From Anthonomus grandis grandis (lineage: Eukaryota > Arthropoda > Insecta > Coleoptera > Curculionidae): DNA of 64,000 nt. Where the stretch lies: NCBI RefSeq assembly GCF_022605725.1, contig NC_065563.1, forward strand, positions 13,790,518 to 13,854,517. The letters are read 5' to 3'. Positions 15,001 through 27,823 of this stretch are shown piece after piece. The translations under genes and the position numbers were made by a program. Within the stretch, counting starts at the first letter, position 1. Each line of letters begins with the position of its first letter. The notes beneath the pieces are model-generated. The model did not search any database and had not been told where the DNA came from. It worked only from the letters and a program-made list of their open reading frames with translations.

Positions 15001-18000
15001 AGACGCTGGTATACTTAGTTTGATTTCGAAAAAAATCAATTTTTGGTGAAAAAATTCGATACGGGGGGGTATACCCGAAAAATGAAAAAACCCAAACTTT
15101 GAAGGTCGATATCTCGGCTTCTATGGGAGCTATCGGGATAATTCCAACGGTTTTGTCTTAGTTTCGTCATTGTGAATCCAACGAGACCATCCGCAAGGTC
15201 GTAGCTCTTCTAGAAGCTGAGATATGGCATTTTTGATGCCCATTTTTGGCCTCAAAAACGGACGTCGAAAACGACTTTTTCAGGATTTTCAAAGTGCTCT
15301 CATTCCCTTGTTTCTGCTCGGATCCTGTTATAACCCGGTGTTTTCGTAATCTAGGTGACCCAATTAAGACGCTGGTATACTTAGTTTGATTTCGAAAAAA
15401 ATCAATTTTTGGTGAAAAAATTCGATACGGGGGGGTATACCCGAAAAATGAAAAAACCCAAACTTTGAAGGTCGATATCTCGGCTTCTATGGGAGCTATC
15501 GGGATAATTCCAACGGTTTTGTCTTAGTTTCGTCATTGTGAATCCAACGAGACCATCCGCAAGGTCGTAGCTCTTCTAGAAGCTGAGATATGGCATTTTT
15601 GATGCCCATTTTTGGCCTCAAAAACGGACGTCGAAAACGACTTTTTCAGGATTTTCAAAGTGCTCTCATTCCCTTGTTTCTGCTCGGATCCTGTTATAAC
15701 CCGGTGTTTTCGTAATCTAGGTGACCCAATTAAGACGCTGGTATACTTAGTTTGATTTCGAAAAAAATCAATTTTTGGTGAAAAAATTCGATACGGGGGG
15801 GTATACCCGAAAAATGAAAAAACCCTAACTTTGAAGGTCGATATCTCGGCTTCTATGGGTGCTATCGGGATAATTCCAACGGTTTTGTCTTAGTTTCGTC
15901 ATTGTGAATCCAACGAGACCATCCGCAAGGTCGTAGCTCTTCTAGAAGCTGAGATATGGCATTTTTGATGCCCATTTTTGGCCTCAAAAACGGACGTCGA
16001 AAACGACTTTTTCAGGATTTTCAAAGTGCTCTCATTCCATTGTTTCTGCTCGGATCCTGTTATAACCCGGTGTTTTCGTAATCTAGGTGACCCAATTAAG
16101 ACGCTGGTATACTTAGTTTGATTTCGAAAAAAATCAATTTTTGGTGAAAAAATTCGATACGGGGGGGTATACCCGAAAAATGAAAAAACCCAAACTTTGA
16201 AGGTCGATATCTCGGCTTCTATGGGAGCTATCGGGATAATTCCAACGGTTTTGTCTTAGTTTCGTCATTGTGAATCCAACGAGACCATCCGCAAGGTCGT
16301 AGCTCTTCTAGAAGCTGAGATATGGCATTTTTGATGCCCATTTTTGGCCTCAAAAACGGACGTCGAAAACGACTTTTTTAGGATTTTCAGAGTGCTCTCA
16401 TTCCCTTGTTTCTGCTCGGATCCTGTTATAACCCGGTGTTTTCGTAATCTAGGTGACCCAAATAAGACGCTGGTATGCTTAGTTTGATTTCGAAAAAAAT
16501 CAATTTTTGGTGAAAAAATTCGATACGGGGGGGTATACCCGAAAAATGAAAAAACCCAAACTTTGAAGGTCGATATCTCGGCTTCTATGGGAGCTATCGG
16601 GATAATTCCAACGGTTTTGTCTTAGTTTCGTCACTGTGAATCCAACGAGACCATCCGCAAGGTCGTAGCTCTTCTAGAAGCTGAGATATGGCATTTTTGA
16701 TGCCCATTTTTGGCCTCAAAAACTGACGTCGAAAACGACTTTTTCAGGATTTTCAAAGTGCTCTCATTCCCTTATTTCTGCTCGGATCCTGTTATAACCC
16801 GGTGTTTTCGTAATCTAGGTGACCCAAATAAGACGCTGGTATGCTTAGTTTGATTTCGAAAAAAATCAATTTTTGGTGAAAAAATTCGATACGGGGGGGT
16901 ATACCCGAAAAATGAAAAAACCCAAACTTTGAAGGTCGATATCTCGGCTTCTATGGGAGCTATCGGGATAATTCCAACGGTTTTGTCTTAGTTTCGTCAT
17001 TGTGAATCCAACGAGACCATCCGCAAGGTCGTAGCTCTTCTAGAAGCTGAGATATGGCATTTTTGATGCCCATTTTTGGCCTCAAAAACGGACGTCGAAA
17101 ACGACTTTTTCAGGATTTTCAAAGTGCTCTCATTCCCTTGTTTCTGCTCGGATCCTGTTATAACCCGGTGTTTTCGTAATCTAGGTGACCCAATTAAGAC
17201 GCTGGTATACTTAGTTTGATTTCGAAAAAAATCAATTTTTGGTGAAAAAATTCGATACGGGGGGGTATACCCGAAAAATGAAAAAACCCAAACTTTGAAG
17301 GTCGATATCTCGGCTTCTATGGGAGCTATCGGGATAATTCCAACGGTTTTGTCTTAGTTTCGTCATTGTGAATCCAACGAGACCATCCGCAAGGTCATAG
17401 CTCTTCTAGAAGCTGAGATATGGCATTTTTGATGCCCATTTTTGGCCTCAAAAACTGACGTCGAAAACGACTTTTTCAGGATTTTCAAAGTGCTCTCATT
17501 CCCTTATTTCTGCTCGGATCCTGTTATAACCCGGTGTTTTCGTAATCTAGGTGACCCAAATAAGACGCTGGTATGCTTAGTTTGATTTCGAAAAAAATCA
17601 ATTTTTGGTGAAAAAATTCGATACGGGGGGGTATACCCGAAAAATGAAAAAACCCAAACTTTGAAGGTCGATATCTCGGCTTCTATGGGAGCTATCGGGA
17701 TAATTCCAACGGTTTTGTCTTAGTTTCGTCATTGTGAATCCAACGAGACCATCCGCAAGGTCGTAGCTCTTCTAGAAGCTGAGATATGGCATTTTTGATG
17801 CCCATTTTTGGCCTCAAAAACGGACGTCGAAAACGACTTTTTCAGGATTTTCAAAGTGCTCTCATTCCCTTGTTTCTGCTCGGATCCTGTTATAACCCGG
17901 TGTTTTCGTAATCTAGGTGACCCAATTAAGACGCTGGTATACTTAGTTTGATTTCGAAAAAAATCAATTTTTGGTGAAAAAATTCGATACGGGGGGGTAT

Positions 18001-19033
18001 ACCCGAAAAATGAAAAAACCCAAACTTTGAAGGTCGATATCTCGGCTTCTATGGGAGCTATCGGGATAATTCCAACGGTTTTGTCTTAGTTTCGTCATTG
18101 TGAATCCAACGAGACCATCCGCAAGGTCGTAGCTCTTCTAGAAGCTGAGATATGGCATTTTTGATGCCCATTTTTGGCCTCAAAAACGGACGTCGAAAAC
18201 GACTTTTTCAGGATTTTCAAAGTGCTCTCATTCCCTTGTTTCTGCTCGGATCCTGTTATAACCCGGTGTTTTCGTAATCTAGGTGACCCAATTAAGACGC
18301 TGGTATACTTAGTTTGATTTCGAAAAAAATCAATTTTTGGTGAAAAAATTCGATACGGGGGGGTATACCCGAAAAATGAAAAAACCCAAACTTTGAAGGT
18401 CGATATCTCGGCTTCTATGGGAGCTATCGGGATAATTCCAACGGTTTTGTCTTAGTTTCGTCATTGTGAATCCAACGAGACCATCCGCAAGGTCGTAGCT
18501 CTTCTAGAAGCTGAGATATGGCATTTTTGATGCCCATTTTTGGCCTCAAAAACTGACGTCGAAAACGACTTTTTCAGGATTTTCAAAGTGCTCTCATTCC
18601 CTTATTTCTGCTCGGATCCTGTTATAACCCGGTGTTTTCGTAATCTAGGTGACCCAAATAAGACGCTGGTATGCTTAGTTTGATTTCGAAAAAAATCAAT
18701 TTTTGGTGAAAAAATTCGATACGGGGGGGTATACCCGAAAAATGAAAAAACCCAAACTTTGAAGGTCGATATCTCGGCTTCTATGGGAGCTATCGGGATA
18801 ATTCCAACGGTTTTGTCTTAGTTTCGTCATTGTGAATCCAACGAGACCATCCGCAAGGTCGTAGCTCTTCTAGAAGCTGAGATATGGCATTTTTGATGCC
18901 CATTTTTGGCCTCAAAAACGGACGTCGAAAACGACTTTTTCAGGATTTTCAAAGTGCTCTCATTCCCTTGTTTCTGCTCGGATCCTGTTATAACCCGGTG
19001 TTTTCGTAATCTAGGTGACCCAATTAAGACGCT

Positions 19034-22000
19034 GGTATACTTAGTTTGATTTCGAAAAAAATCAATTTTTGGTGAAAAAATTCGATACGGGGGGGTATAC
19101 CCGAAAAATGAAAAAACCCAAACTTTGAAGGTCGATATCTCGGCTTCTATGGGAGCTATCGGGATAATTCCAACGGTTTTGTCTTAGTTTCGTCATTGTG
19201 AATCCAACGAGACCATCCGCAAGGTCGTAGCTCTTCTAGAAGCTGAGATATGGCATTTTTGATGCCCATTTTTGGCCTCAAAAACTGACGTCGAAAACGA
19301 CTTTTTCAGGATTTTCAAAGTGCTCTCATTCCCTTATTTCTGCTCGGATCCTGTTATAACCCGGTGTTTTCGTTATCTAGGTGACCCAAATAAGACGCTG
19401 GTATGCTTAGTTTGATTTCGAAAAAAATCAATTTTTGGTGAAAAAATTCGATACGGGGGGGTATACCCGAAAAATGAAAAAACCCAAACTTTGAAGGTCG
19501 ATATCTCGGCTTCTATGGGAGCTATCGGGATAATTCCAACGGTTTTGTCTTAGTTTCGTCATTGTGAATCCAACGAGACCATCCGCAAGGTCGTAGCTCT
19601 TATAGAAGCTGAGATATGGCATTTTTGATGCCCATTTTTGGCCTCAAAAACGGACGTCGAAAACGACTTTTTCAGGATTTTCAAAGTGCTCTCATTCCCT
19701 TGTTTCTGCTCGGATCCTGTTATAACCCGGTGTTTTCGTAATCTAGGTGACCCAATTAAGACGCTGGTATGCTTAGTTTGATTTCGAAAAAAATCAATTT
19801 TTGGTGAAAAAATTCGATACGGGGGGGTATACCCGAAAAATGAAAAAACCCAAACTTTGAAGGTCGATATCTCGGCTTCTATGGGAGCTATCGGGATAAT
19901 TCCAACGGTTTTGTCTTAGTTTCGTCATTGTGAATCCAACGAGACCATCCGCAAGGTCGTAGCTCTTCTAGAAGCTGAGATATGGCATTTTTGATGCCCA
20001 TTTTTGGCCTCAAAAACGGACGTCGAAAACGACTTTTTCAGGATTTTCAAAGTGCTCTCATTCCCTTGTTTCTGCTCGGATCCTGTTATAACCCGGTGTT
20101 TTCGTAATCTAGGTGACCCAATTAAGACGCTGGTATGCTTAGTTTGATTTCGAAAAAAATCAATTTTTGGTGAAAAAATTCGATACGGGGGGGTATACCC
20201 GAAAAATGAAAAAACCCAAACTTTGAAGGTCGATATCTCGGCTTCTATGGGAGCTATCGGGATAATTCCAACGGTTTTGTCTTAGTTTCGTCATTGTGAA
20301 TCCAACGAGACCATCCGCAAGGTCGTAGCTCTTCTAGAAGCTGAGATATGGCATTTTTGATGCCCATTTTTGGCCTCAAAAACTGACGTCGAAAACGACT
20401 TTTTCAGGATTTTCAAAGTGCTCTCATTCCCTTATTTCTGCTCGGATCCTGTTATAACCCGGTGTTTTCGTAATCTAGGTGACCCAAATAAGACGCTGGT
20501 ATGCTTAGTTTTATTTCGAAAAAAATCAATTTTTGGTGAAAAAATTCGATACGGGGGGGTATACCCGAAAAATGAAAAAACCCAAACTTTGAAGGTCGAT
20601 ATCTCGGCTTCTATGGGAGCTATCGGGATAATTCCAACGGTTTTGTCTTAGTTTCGTCATTGTGAATCCAACGAGACCATCCGCAAGGTCGTAGCTCTTA
20701 TAGAAGCTGAGATATGGCATTTTTGATGCCCATTTTTGGCCTCAAAAACGGACGTCGAAAACGACTTTTTCAGGATTTTCAAAGTGCTCTCATTCCCTTG
20801 TTTCTGCTCGGATCCTGTTATAACCCGGTGTTTTCGTAATCTAGGTGACCCAATTAAGACGCTGGTATGCTTAGTTTGATTTCGAAAAAAATCAATTTTT
20901 GGTGAAAAAATTCGATACGGGGGGGTATACCCGAAAAATGAAAAAACCCAAACTTTGAAGGTCGATATCTCGGCTTCTATGGGAGCTATCGGGATAATTC
21001 CAACGGTTTTGTCTTAGTTTCGTCATTGTGAATCCAACGAGACCATCCGCAAGGTCGTAGCTCTTCTAGAAGCTGAGATATGGCATTTTTGATGCCCATT
21101 TTTGGCCTCAAAAACGGACGTCGAAAACGACTTTTTCAGGATTTTCAAAGTGCTCTCATTCCCTTGTTTCTGCTCGGATCCTGTTATAACCCGGTGTTTT
21201 CGTAATCTAGGTGACCCAATTAAGACGCTGGTATGCTTAGTTTGATTTCGAAAAAAATCAATTTTTGGTGAAAAAATTCGATACGGGGGGGTATACCCGA
21301 AAAATGAAAAAACCCAAACTTTGAAGGTCGATATCTCGGCTTCTATGGGAGCTATCGGGATAATTCCAACGGTTTTGTCTTAGTTTCGTCATTGTGAATC
21401 CAACGAGACCATCCGCAAGGTCGTAGCTCTTCTAGAAGCTGAGATATGGCATTTTTGATGCCCATTTTTGGCCTCAAAAACTGACGTCGAAAACGACTTT
21501 TTCAGGATTTTCAAAGTGCTCTCATTCCCTTATTTCTGCTCGGATCCTGTTATAACCCGGTGTTTTCGTAATCTAGGTGACCCAAATAAGACGCTGGTAT
21601 GCTTAGTTTGATTTCGAAAAAAATCAATTTTTGGTGAAAAAATTCGATACGGGGGGGTATACCCGAAAAATGAAAAAACCCAAACTTTGAAGGTCGATAT
21701 CTCGGCTTCTATGGGAGCTATCGGGATAATTCCAACGGTTTTGTCTTAGTTTCGTCATTGTGAATCCAACGAGACCATCCGCAAGGTCGTAGCTCTTCTA
21801 GAAGCTGAGATATGGCATTTTTGATGCCCATTTTTGGCCTCAAAAACGGACGTCGAAAACGACTTTTTCAGGATTTTCAAAGTGCTCTCATTCCCTTGTT
21901 TCTGCTCGGATCCTGTTATAACCCGGTGTTTTCGTAATCTAGGTGACCCAATTAAGACGCTGGTATACTTAGTTTGATTTCGAAAAAAATCAATTTTTGG

Positions 22001-24529
22001 TGAAAAAATTCGATACGGGGGGGTATACCCGAAAAATGAAAAAACCCAAACTTTGAAGGTCGATATCTCGGCTTCTATGGGAGCTATCGGGATAATTCCA
22101 ACGGTTTTGTCTTAGTTTCGTCATTGTGAATCCAACGAGACCATCCGCAAGGTCGTAGCTCTTCTAGAAGCTGAGATATGGCATTTTTGATGCCCATTTT
22201 TGGCCTCAAAAACGGACGTCGAAAACGACTTTTTCAGGATTTTCAAAGTGCTCTCATTCCCTTGTTTCTGCTCGGATCCTGTTATAACCCGGTGTTTTCG
22301 TAATCTAGGTGACCCAATTAAGACGCTGGTATACTTAGTTTGATTTCGAAAAAAATCAATTTTTGGTGAAAAAATTCGATACGGGGGGGTATACCCGAAA
22401 AATGAAAAAACCCAAACTTTGAAGGTCGATATCTCGGCTTCTATGGGAGCTATCGGGATAATTCCAACGGTTTTGTCTTAGTTTCGTCATTGTGAATCCA
22501 ACGAGACCATCCGCAAGGTCGTAGCTCTTCTAGAAGCTGAGATATGGCATTTTTGATGCCCATTTTTGGCCTCAAAAACTGACGTCGAAAACGACTTTTT
22601 CAGGATTTTCAAAGTGCTCTCATTCCCTTATTTCTGCTCGGATCCTGTTATAACCCGGTGTTTTCGTAATCTAGGTGACCCAAATAAGACGCTGGTATGC
22701 TTAGTTTTATTTCGAAAAAAATCAATTTTTGGTGAAAAAATTCGATACGGGGGGGTATACCCGAAAAATGAAAAAACCCAAACTTTGAAGGTCGATATCT
22801 CGGCTTCTATGGGAGCTATCGGGATAATTCCAACGGTTTTGTCTTAGTTTCGTCATTGTGAATCCAACGAGACCATCCGCAAGGTCGTAGCTCTTATAGA
22901 AGCTGAGATATGGCATTTTTGATGCCCATTTTTGGCCTCAAAAACGGACGTCGAAAACGACTTTTTCAGGATTTTCAAAGTGCTCTCATTCCCTTGTTTC
23001 TGCTCGGATCCTGTTATAACCCGGTGTTTTCGTAATCTAGGTGACCCAAATAAGACGCTGGTATGCTTAGTTTGATTTCGAAAAAAATCAATTTTTGGTG
23101 AAAAAATTCGATACGGGGGGGTATACCCGAAAAATGAAAAAACCCAAACTTTGAAGGTCGATATCTCGGCTTCTATGGGAGCTATCGGGATAATTCCAAC
23201 GGTTTTGTCTTAGTTTCGTCATTGTGAATCCAACGAGACCATCCGCAAGGTCGTAGCTCTTCTAGAAGCTGAGATATGGCATTTTTGATGCCCATTTTTG
23301 GCCTCAAAAACGGACGTCGAAAACGACTTTTTCAGGATTTTCAAAGTGCTCTCATTCCCTTGTTTCTGCTCGGATCCTGTTATAACCCGGTGTTTTCGTA
23401 ATCTAGGTGACCCAATTAAGACGCTGGTATGCTTAGTTTGATTTCGAAAAAAATCAATTTTTGGTGAAAAAATTCGATACGGGGGGGTATACCCGAAAAA
23501 TGAAAAAACCCAAACTTTGAAGGTCGATATCTCGGCTTCTATGGGAGCTATCGGGATAATTCCAACGGTTTTGTCTTAGTTTCGTCATTGTGAATCCAAC
23601 GAGACCATCCGCAAGGTCGTAGCTCTTCTAGAAGCTGAGATATGGCATTTTTGATGCCCATTTTTGGCCTCAAAAACTGACGTCGAAAACGACTTTTTCA
23701 GGATTTTCAAAGTGCTCTCATTCCCTTATTTCTGCTCGGATCCTGTTATAACCCGGTGTTTTCGTAATCTAGGTGACCCAAATAAGACGCTGGTATGCTT
23801 AGTTTGATTTCGAAAAAAATCAATTTTTGGTGAAAAAATTCGATACGGGGGGGTATACCCGAAAAATGAAAAAACCCAAACTTTGAAGGTCGATATCTCG
23901 GCTTCTATGGGAGCTATCGGGATAATTCCAACGGTTTTGTCTTAGTTTCGTCATTGTGAATCCAACGAGACCATCCGCAAGGTCGTAGCTCTTCTAGAAG
24001 CTAAGATATGGCATTTTTGATGCCCATTTTTGGCCTCAAAAACGGACGTCGAAAACGACTTTTTCAGGATTTTCAAAGTGCTCTCATTCCCTTGTTTCTG
24101 CTCGGATCCTGTTATAACCCGGTGTTTTCGTAATCTAGGTGACCCAATTAAGACGCTGGTATGCTTAGTTTGATTTCGAAAAAAATCAAAATCAATTTTT
24201 GGTGAAAAAATTCGATACGGGGGGGTATACCCGAAAAATGAAAAAACCCAAACTTTGAAGGTCGATATCTCGGCTTCTATGGGAGCTATCGGGATAATTC
24301 CAACGGTTTTGTCTTAGTTTCGTCATTGTGAATCCAACGAGACCATCCGCAAGGTCGTAGCTCTTATAGAAGCTGAGATATGGCATTTTTGATGCCCATT
24401 TTTGGCCTCAAAAACGGACGTCGAAAACGACTTTTTCAGGATTTTCAAAGTGCTCTCATTCCCTTGTTTCTGCTCGGATCCTGTTATAACCCGGTGTTTT
24501 CGTAATCTAGGTGACCCAAATAAGACGCT
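19034..24529. repeat. Trimeric higher-order repeat domain within the satellite (about 1098 bp)
   Basis: Monomers carrying cTgacgtc together with cttAtttc and cccaaAtaag recur at unit starts 19034, 20132, 21230, 22328 and 23426, exactly every third monomer. Monomers carrying CTTATAGAAG in place of CTTCTAGAAG follow directly at 19400, 20498 and 22694, and again at 24158. The monomers at 20498 and 22694 also share TAGTTTTATTTCG, which places them two trimers apart. After 24158 the phase slips by one monomer (the next cT/dA unit starts at 24896), so the trimer is locally homogenised rather than array-wide. Confidence 0.7.
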
Positions 24530-27091
24530 GGTATGCTTAGTTTGATTTCGAAAAAAATCAATTTTTGGTGAAAAAATTCGATACGGGGGGGTATACCCGA
24601 AAAATGAAAAAACCCAAACTTTGAAGGTCGATATCTCGGCTTCTATGGGAGCTATCGGGATAATTCCAACGGTTTTGTCTTAGTTTCGTCATTGTGAATC
24701 CAACGAGACCATCCGCAAGGTCGTAGCTCTTCTAGAAGCTGAGATATGGCATTTTTGATGCCCATTTTTGGCCTCAAAAACGGACGTCGAAAACGACTTT
24801 TTCAGGATTTTCAAAGTGCTCTCATTCCCTTGTTTCTGCTCGGATCCTGTTATAACCCGGTGTTTTCGTAATCTAGGTGACCCAATTAAGACGCTGGTAT
24901 GCTTAGTTTGATTTCGAAAAAAATCAATTTTTGGTGAAAAAATTCGATACGGGGGGGTATACCCGAAAAATGAAAAAACCCAAACTTTGAAGGTCGATAT
25001 CTCGGCTTCTATGGGAGCTATCGGGATAATTCCAACGGTTTTGTCTTAGTTTCGTCATTGTGAATCCAACGAGACCATCCGCAAGGTCGTAGCTCTTCTA
25101 GAAGCTGAGATATGGCATTTTTGATGCCCATTTTTGGCCTCAAAAACTGACGTCGAAAACGACTTTTTCAGGATTTTCAAAGTGCTCTCATTCCCTTATT
25201 TCTGCTCGGATCCTGTTATAACCCGGTGTTTTCGTAATCTAGGTGACCCAAATAAGACGCTGGTATGCTTAGTTTGATTTCGAAAAAAATCAATTTTTGG
25301 TGAAAAAATTCGATACGGGGGGGTATACCCGAAAAATGAAAAAACCCAAACTTTGAAGGTCGATATCTCGGCTTCTATGGGAGCTATCGGGATAATTCCA
25401 ACGGTTTTGTCTTAGTTTCGTCATTGTGAATCCAACGAGACCATCCGCAAGGTCGTAGCTCTTCTAGAAGCTGAGATATGGCATTTTTGATGCCCATTTT
25501 TGGCCTCAAAAACTGACGTCGAAAACGACTTTTTCAGGATTTTCAAAGTGCTCTCATTCCCTTGTTTCTGCTCGGATCCTGTTATAACCCGGTGTTTTCG
25601 TAATCTAGGTGACCCAATTAAGACGCTGGTATACTTAGTTTGATTTCGAAAAAAATCAATTTTTGGTGAAAAAATTCGATACGGGGGGGTATACCCGAAA
25701 AATGAAAAAACCCAAACTTTGAAGGTCGATATCTCGGCTTCTATGGGAGCTATCGGGATAATTCCAACGGTTTTGTCTTAGTTTCGTCATTGTGAATCCA
25801 ACGAGACCATCCGCAAGGTCGTAGCTCTTCTAGAAGCTGAGATATGGCATTTTTGATGCCCATTTTTGGCCTCAAAAACTGACGTCGAAAACGACTTTTT
25901 CAGGATTTTCAAAGTGCTCTCATTCCCTTATTTCTGCTCGGATCCTGTTATAACCCGGTGTTTTCGTAATCTAGGTGACCCAAATAAGACGCTGGTATGC
26001 TTAGTTTGATTTCGAAAAAAATCAATTTTTGGTGAAAAAATTCGATACGGGGGGGTATACCCGAAAAATGAAAAAACCCAAACTTTGAAGGTCGATATCT
26101 CGGCTTCTATGGGAGCTATCGGGATAATTCCAACGGTTTTGTCTTAGTTTCGTCATTGTGAATCCAACGAGACCATCCGCAAGGTCGTAGCTCTTCTAGA
26201 AGCTGAGATATGGCATTTTTGATGCCCATTTTTGGCCTCAAAAACTGACGTCGAAAACGACTTTTTCAGGATTTTCAAAGTGCTCTCATTCCCTTATTTC
26301 TGCTCGGATCCTGTTATAACCCGGTGTTTTCGTAATCTAGGTGACCCAAATAAGACGCTGGTATGCTTAGTTTGATTTCGAAAAAAATCAATTTTTGGTG
26401 AAAAAATTCGATACGGGGGGGTATACCCGAAAAATGAAAAAACCCAAACTTTGAAGGTCGATATCTCGGCTTCTATGGGAGCTATCGGGATAATTCCAAC
26501 GGTTTTGTCTTAGTTTCGTCATTGTGAATCCAACGAGACCATCCGCAAGGTCGTAGCTCTTCTAGAAGCTGAGATATGGCATTTTTGATGCCCATTTTTG
26601 GCCTCAAAAACGGACGTCGAAAACGACTTTTTCAGGATTTTCAAAGTGCTCTCATTCCCTTGTTTCTGCTCGGATCCTGTTATAACCCGGTGTTTTCGTA
26701 ATCTAGGTGACCCAATTAAGACGCTGGTATACTTAGTTTGATTTCGAAAAAAATCAATTTTTGGTGAAAAAATTCGATACGGGGGGGTATACCCGAAAAA
26801 TGAAAAAACCCAAACTTTGAAGGTCGATATCTCGGCTTCTATGGGAGCTATCGGGATAATTCCAACGGTTTTGTCTTAGTTTCGTCATTGTGAATCCAAC
26901 GAGACCATCCGCAAGGTCGTAGCTCTTCTAGAAGCTGAGATATGGCATTTTTGATGCCCATTTTTGGCCTCAAAAACTGACGTCGAAAACGACTTTTTCA
27001 GGATTTTCAAAGTGCTCTCATTCCCTTATTTCTGCTCGGATCCTGTTATAACCCGGTGTTTTCGTAATCTAGGTGACCCAAATAAGACGCT

Positions 27092-27823
27092 GGTATGCTT
27101 AGTTTGATTTCGAAAAAAATCAATTTTTGGTGAAAAAATTCGATACGGGGGGGTATACCCGAAAAATGAAAAAACCCAAACTTTGAAGGTCGATATCTCG
27201 GCTTCTATGGGAGCTATCGGGATAATTCCAACGGTTTTGTCTTAGTTTCGTCATTGTGAATCCAACGAGACCATCCGCAAGGTCGTAGCTCTTCTAGAAG
27301 GTGAGATATGGCATTTTTGATGCCCATTTTTGGCCTCAAAAACGGACGTCGAAAACGACTTTTTCAGGATTTTCAAAGTGCTCTCATTCCCTTGTTTCTG
27401 CTCGGATCCTGTTATAACCCGGTGTTTTCGTAATCTAGGTGACCCAATTAAGACGCTGGTATGCTTAGTTTGATTTCGAAAAAAATCAATTTTTGGTGAA
27501 AAAATTCGATACGGGGGGGTATACCCGAAAAATGAAAAAACCCAAACTTTGAAGGTCGATATCTCGGCTTCTATGGGAGCTATCGGGATAATTCCAACGG
27601 TTTTGTCTTAGTTTCATCATTGTGAATCCAACGAGACCATCCGCAAGGTCGTAGCTCTTATAGAAGCTGAGATATGGCATTTTTGATGCCCATTTTTGGC
27701 CTCAAAAACGGACGTCGAAAACGACTTTTTCAGGATTTTCAAAGTGCTCTCATTCCCTTGTTTCTGCTCGGATCCTGTTATAACCCGGTGTTTTCGTAAT
27801 CTAGGTGACCCAATTAAGACGCT
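27092..27823. repeat. Marked satellite dimer (GAAGGTGAG monomer + TTTCATCATTG/CTTATAGAAG monomer), copy 1 of 4
   Basis: The first monomer has GAAGGTGAG instead of GAAGCTGAG near 27297. The second has TTTCATCATTG instead of TTTCGTCATTG near 27613 and CTTATAGAAG near 27655. The same two-monomer combination recurs at 30020-30751, 31118-31849 and 36608-37339, at distances of 8, 3 and 15 monomers. A GAAGGTGAG monomer without its partner lies at 38810. The shared private changes show block duplication within the array. Confidence 0.8.

Noticed and set aside
20370..22847. Plus-strand 93-codon frames at 20370 and 22566
   Set aside because: Both depend on the same TTTTATTTCG substitution in one monomer subtype. 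They are repeat by-products.
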